A stretch of DNA of 64,000 nt from Hypericum androsaemum (Eukaryota; Streptophyta; Magnoliopsida; Malpighiales; Hypericaceae): positions 13,623,001 through 13,687,000 of the forward strand of contig OZ023192.1 in the NCBI GenBank assembly GCA_963995505.1, in the 5' to 3' direction. Both the position numbers and the translations under genes were made by a program. Of this stretch, positions 61,713 through 64,000 are shown piece by piece. Position 1 is the first letter of the stretch. Every line of letters starts with the position of its first letter. Under the pieces are notes generated by a model, which was given only the letters and a program-made list of their open reading frames with translations, ran no database searches and was not told where the DNA came from.

Positions 61713-62069
61713 TCCTCGGAATGGGAAACCCTAAGCCCTATATAAGATAGAGAGGGGAAAGAAAAGGGGGATTTGAGTGGTGCGAAAGTCGCAATTGAAG
61801 GCGACAGGTGCCACTTTAAAGAGAGAGAGAGAGAGATTGTGGAGGTTAGAGAGAGAAGGGGTGGGGTTAGAATAGGGTTTGGGGTTTCAAAGGGAGAAAG
61901 GGAAAATATTTTTCTTCTCTTTTCTTTTCTTTTTGGCTGCCGGTGACTTCTTTTGAGAAGATGCTTTCTTTTTCTTCGTTGTTTTCTTTCCTTTTTAAAT
62001 CTTTTCCTACTAATGGAATATTCAACTTAAATGTTAAAACACCATCTAATGCATCCTTCATAGATTTTT
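61713..62069. other. MED16 promoter region
   Basis: 5' untranslated and promoter sequence of MED16 with a GA microsatellite (about 61819-61836) and a T/C-rich tract. No other gene. Confidence 0.5.
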
Positions 62070-62805
62070 GAGATAATTACCTTAAAGTCCTTCGTATTTG
62101 AACAAATCCTCCTTTTAGTTCTTACTGTTTTCAATAAATTTTCTCGGTCCTTCTAGTTTGAAATAATAACCCTTTTTAGTCCCTAGCTCCGGCACCGGAA
62201 AATTTCTCCAGCGAAAAGGCACCTGAAAAGACATAACTACCCCTCAGTCAAAAATAATTAAAAAATAAAAATTCTTCCCTCTCTCCTCTCTCCACTCTCG
62301 CATCTCTCCTTCCCCATCTTCTCTTCTCTTCTCCCCTCCCTTCTCTCCTCCATTGATAAACAAAAAATCAATGGAAGGTTTCGAGACCATGAAAGTTGAA
62401 CCATAATAGTACATGACTCAAAGAGGTGGAGAGGAATTTATGCAGAGAGCAATAGACCAATTTCGAGCGGACACGAGATGAATTGGTTGAGCATTACTTG
62501 TGGCAAGAGCGACTTCCAATGTCCGATTGTGAGTTGCTCCTACCATTGATTTTTTTTGTTTATCAATGGAGGAGAGAAGGGAGGGGAGAAGAGAATGAAG
62601 GATTTTTATTTTTTTAATTATTTTTAACTGAGGGGTAATTTTGTCTTTTCAGGTATCTTTTCGTCGAAGAAATTTTCTTGTGTCGGAGCCATGGACTAAA
62701 AAGGGCTGTTATTTCAAATTAAAAGGATCGAGAAAAGTTATTGAAAATAGTAAAGACAAAAAGAGATATTTGCTCAAACACCAGAGACCTTAGGGTAATT
62801 ATCCC
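62070..62805. mobile_element. Mutator-like non-autonomous foldback element, 736 bp
   Basis: About 300-bp arms are inverted copies: left end GAGATAATTACCTTAAAG, right end (reverse) GGGATAATTACCCTAAGG; inner ends CCATTGATAAACAAAAAATC and its complement. The arms carry matching blocks such as TCTTCTCCCCTCCCTTCTCTC. Flanking 9-mers TAGATTTTT and TAAATTTTT match at eight of nine. Long TIRs and a 9-bp target-site duplication are the hallmarks of Mutator-like elements. The 168-bp loop (62375-62542) has no transposase. Confidence 0.75.
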
Positions 62806-63239
62806 TAAATTTTTTTTAAACAAGGATGCACCAACTAAATTTTGATTTGAGCTGGTTGTGTGGCAAATTTTTTCCAACAAATTTTAATTATTACATTTTT
62901 AAAAGTTAAATTTCTTAGTTAAATTAAAACAACATCTTCATGTGATTTTATTGGACATTCACTTTGGACTATTTCTAACAATTTTTTGCTCGAGAATGTA
63001 TAGTAATAGTGACCGTTTAACTTATATATCAATAGTTGGGTGTACATGTTTGCACCTTTTTAAGAAATTAGTATTATCAATCTCTTATGGTTGTGAGTAT
63101 CCGTATTGATTTTTTCACATACAACTCGAAATTTAAAAATAATGGGTTCATGACATTTTTTTTGTTTATAAATTAGATTAAAATACTTTCATATATCAAT
63201 TTGAGATTTTCACTTCAGACAATTATACTCAGAGGAGAG
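62806..63239. other. AT-rich spacer, no feature
   Basis: AT-rich DNA between the foldback element and the LINE. Nothing supported. Confidence 0.5.
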
Positions 63240-64000
63240 CTAATGCAAACAGTCTTTCCGTGATCAGTATGATCAGTCCAGTCTAGTTTCATTCCAGGGT
63301 AGTTTATGTCAAATAACATTGTGATCTTGAGGCCCACAAGGAGGATCGAGTGGGGTGGATGATACTTAAGCTGGATTTGGAGAAGGCTTATGATCGGTTG
63401 AGTTTGGCATTTTTAAGGAAGACACTTGAGCTAGCCGAAATATCATCACAATTTGTCGGATGGATTATGACTTGTGTCTTAACACCTTCTATCCGGATTC
63501 TTTGGAACGGAGGTCAAGCTGATGTGTTCGTGCCTTCTCGAGGCATTAGACAGGGAGATCCTCTTTCGTCTTATCTTTTTATCCTCTGTATGGAGAGCTT
63601 ATCACATGATATTGAGCAGCTTATAAGGGAAAGGCGATAGGCACTGGTGAAACTTGTGCGTCGTACCCCACCTCTTTCACATTTGATGTTGCTGATGACT
63701 CGATCAGGGTCTCTAGATACTGTATCTTGAGGGCTCACTTTAGATGGCCAGTTCACAACACAGTCGTTATACCAAGCAATGACCAAACATCAGATACCAG
63801 ATCAGAGGGAGCCTCTTTGGTCAAAGATTTGGTCCTTAAAAGTTACTGAGTGTATTCGTGTTTTACATAGTTATTCTTTAATGGGCAGGTTAATGATGAA
63901 TGCGGAGCGGTTCCGGTGACACCACACTAACTGGAGCTCGTGCTCTAAATGCTCTAGTGGGAAAGAGACACTAATACATATTTTTTGTAATTGTAGGTTT
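63240..64000 (+). mobile_element. L1-type LINE reverse transcriptase, broken, runs off the window
   Basis: The plus strand shows VQSSFIPG, then a stop where Arg is expected, then FMSNNIVI. After a frame change it reads LKLDLEKAYDRLS and SRGIRQGDPLSSYLFILCME, RT signatures of plant L1-like elements. The FADD catalytic box near 63690 is broken by a 1-bp loss (SHLM then a shift to VADD). The sequence then jumps to a zinc-binding RT-associated region: WSKIWSLKVTECIRV, GRLMMNAERF, SCSKCSSGKETLIHIFCNC. The piece normally between these is missing, so there is an internal deletion as well as stops. The element goes on past 64000. Confidence 0.88.

Noticed and set aside
1..64000. CRISPR arrays, bacterial operons, riboswitches or replication origins
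   Set aside because: The DNA is plant nuclear; the short repeats seen are irregular and lack the spacing of a CRISPR array.

Overview
This window is nuclear DNA of a flowering plant. The genes are split by GT-AG introns, intergenic DNA is AT-rich, the proteins belong to plant families (MED16/SFR6, sphingolipid delta-4 desaturase, ALIS, TSJT1/DUF3700, AIRP2-type RING, defensin-like), and the transposons are plant types: a Copia element primed by initiator tRNA-Met, L1-like LINEs, a Mutator-like long-TIR element and short SINEs. Gene style suggests a dicot, but the species cannot be named from sequence alone. Exon structures were assembled by hand. In every reported multi-exon model the splice phases close exactly.

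Layout. 0-3 kb: two copies of a defensin-like peptide gene, one broken (153-360) and one intact with a 1.2-kb intron (722-2180). 3.6-5.0 kb: a conserved cysteine-rich small protein. 5.5 kb: tRNA-Val(UAC). 5.7-6.2 kb: a duplicated promoter segment, one copy carrying a SINE. 6.3-7.6 kb (+): tetraspanin-19/TOM2A-like. 8.1-10.3 kb (-): sphingolipid delta-4 desaturase. 12.3-14.6 kb (-): AIRP2-like RING E3 ligase. 15-20 kb: decayed retroelements. 20.0-22.5 kb (+): plastid-type TPR protein. 25.3-30.1 kb (+): ASG1-like protein with a tail enlarged by internal duplication. 31.5 kb: a second SINE. 33.7-35.0 kb (+): TSJT1-like protein. 36.3-40.0 kb (-): TRAPPC13. 41.9-50.2 kb (-): an 8.4-kb Copia retrotransposon with both LTRs, a damaged polyprotein and two extra ORFs ahead of gag. 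51.5-53.8 kb (+): ALIS/CDC50 flippase subunit. 54.7-61.7 kb (-): MED16. 62.1-62.8 kb: a Mutator-like foldback element. 63.2-64.0 kb: a broken LINE running off the window.

The genes form no operon or obvious cluster. They are unrelated housekeeping and stress-linked loci: membrane lipids and flippase, ABA/E3 ligase, vesicle tethering, Mediator. Several neighbours converge tail to tail (tetraspanin/desaturase, TSJT1/TRAPPC13, ALIS/MED16). I saw no clearly new multi-gene system. The most unusual observations are the pair of leader ORFs inside the Copia element, the ACGT-rich repeat array that differs between its LTRs, the modular expansion of the ASG1-like tail, and a very short SINE family with perfect target-site duplications, one with an internal 'empty site' for comparison.
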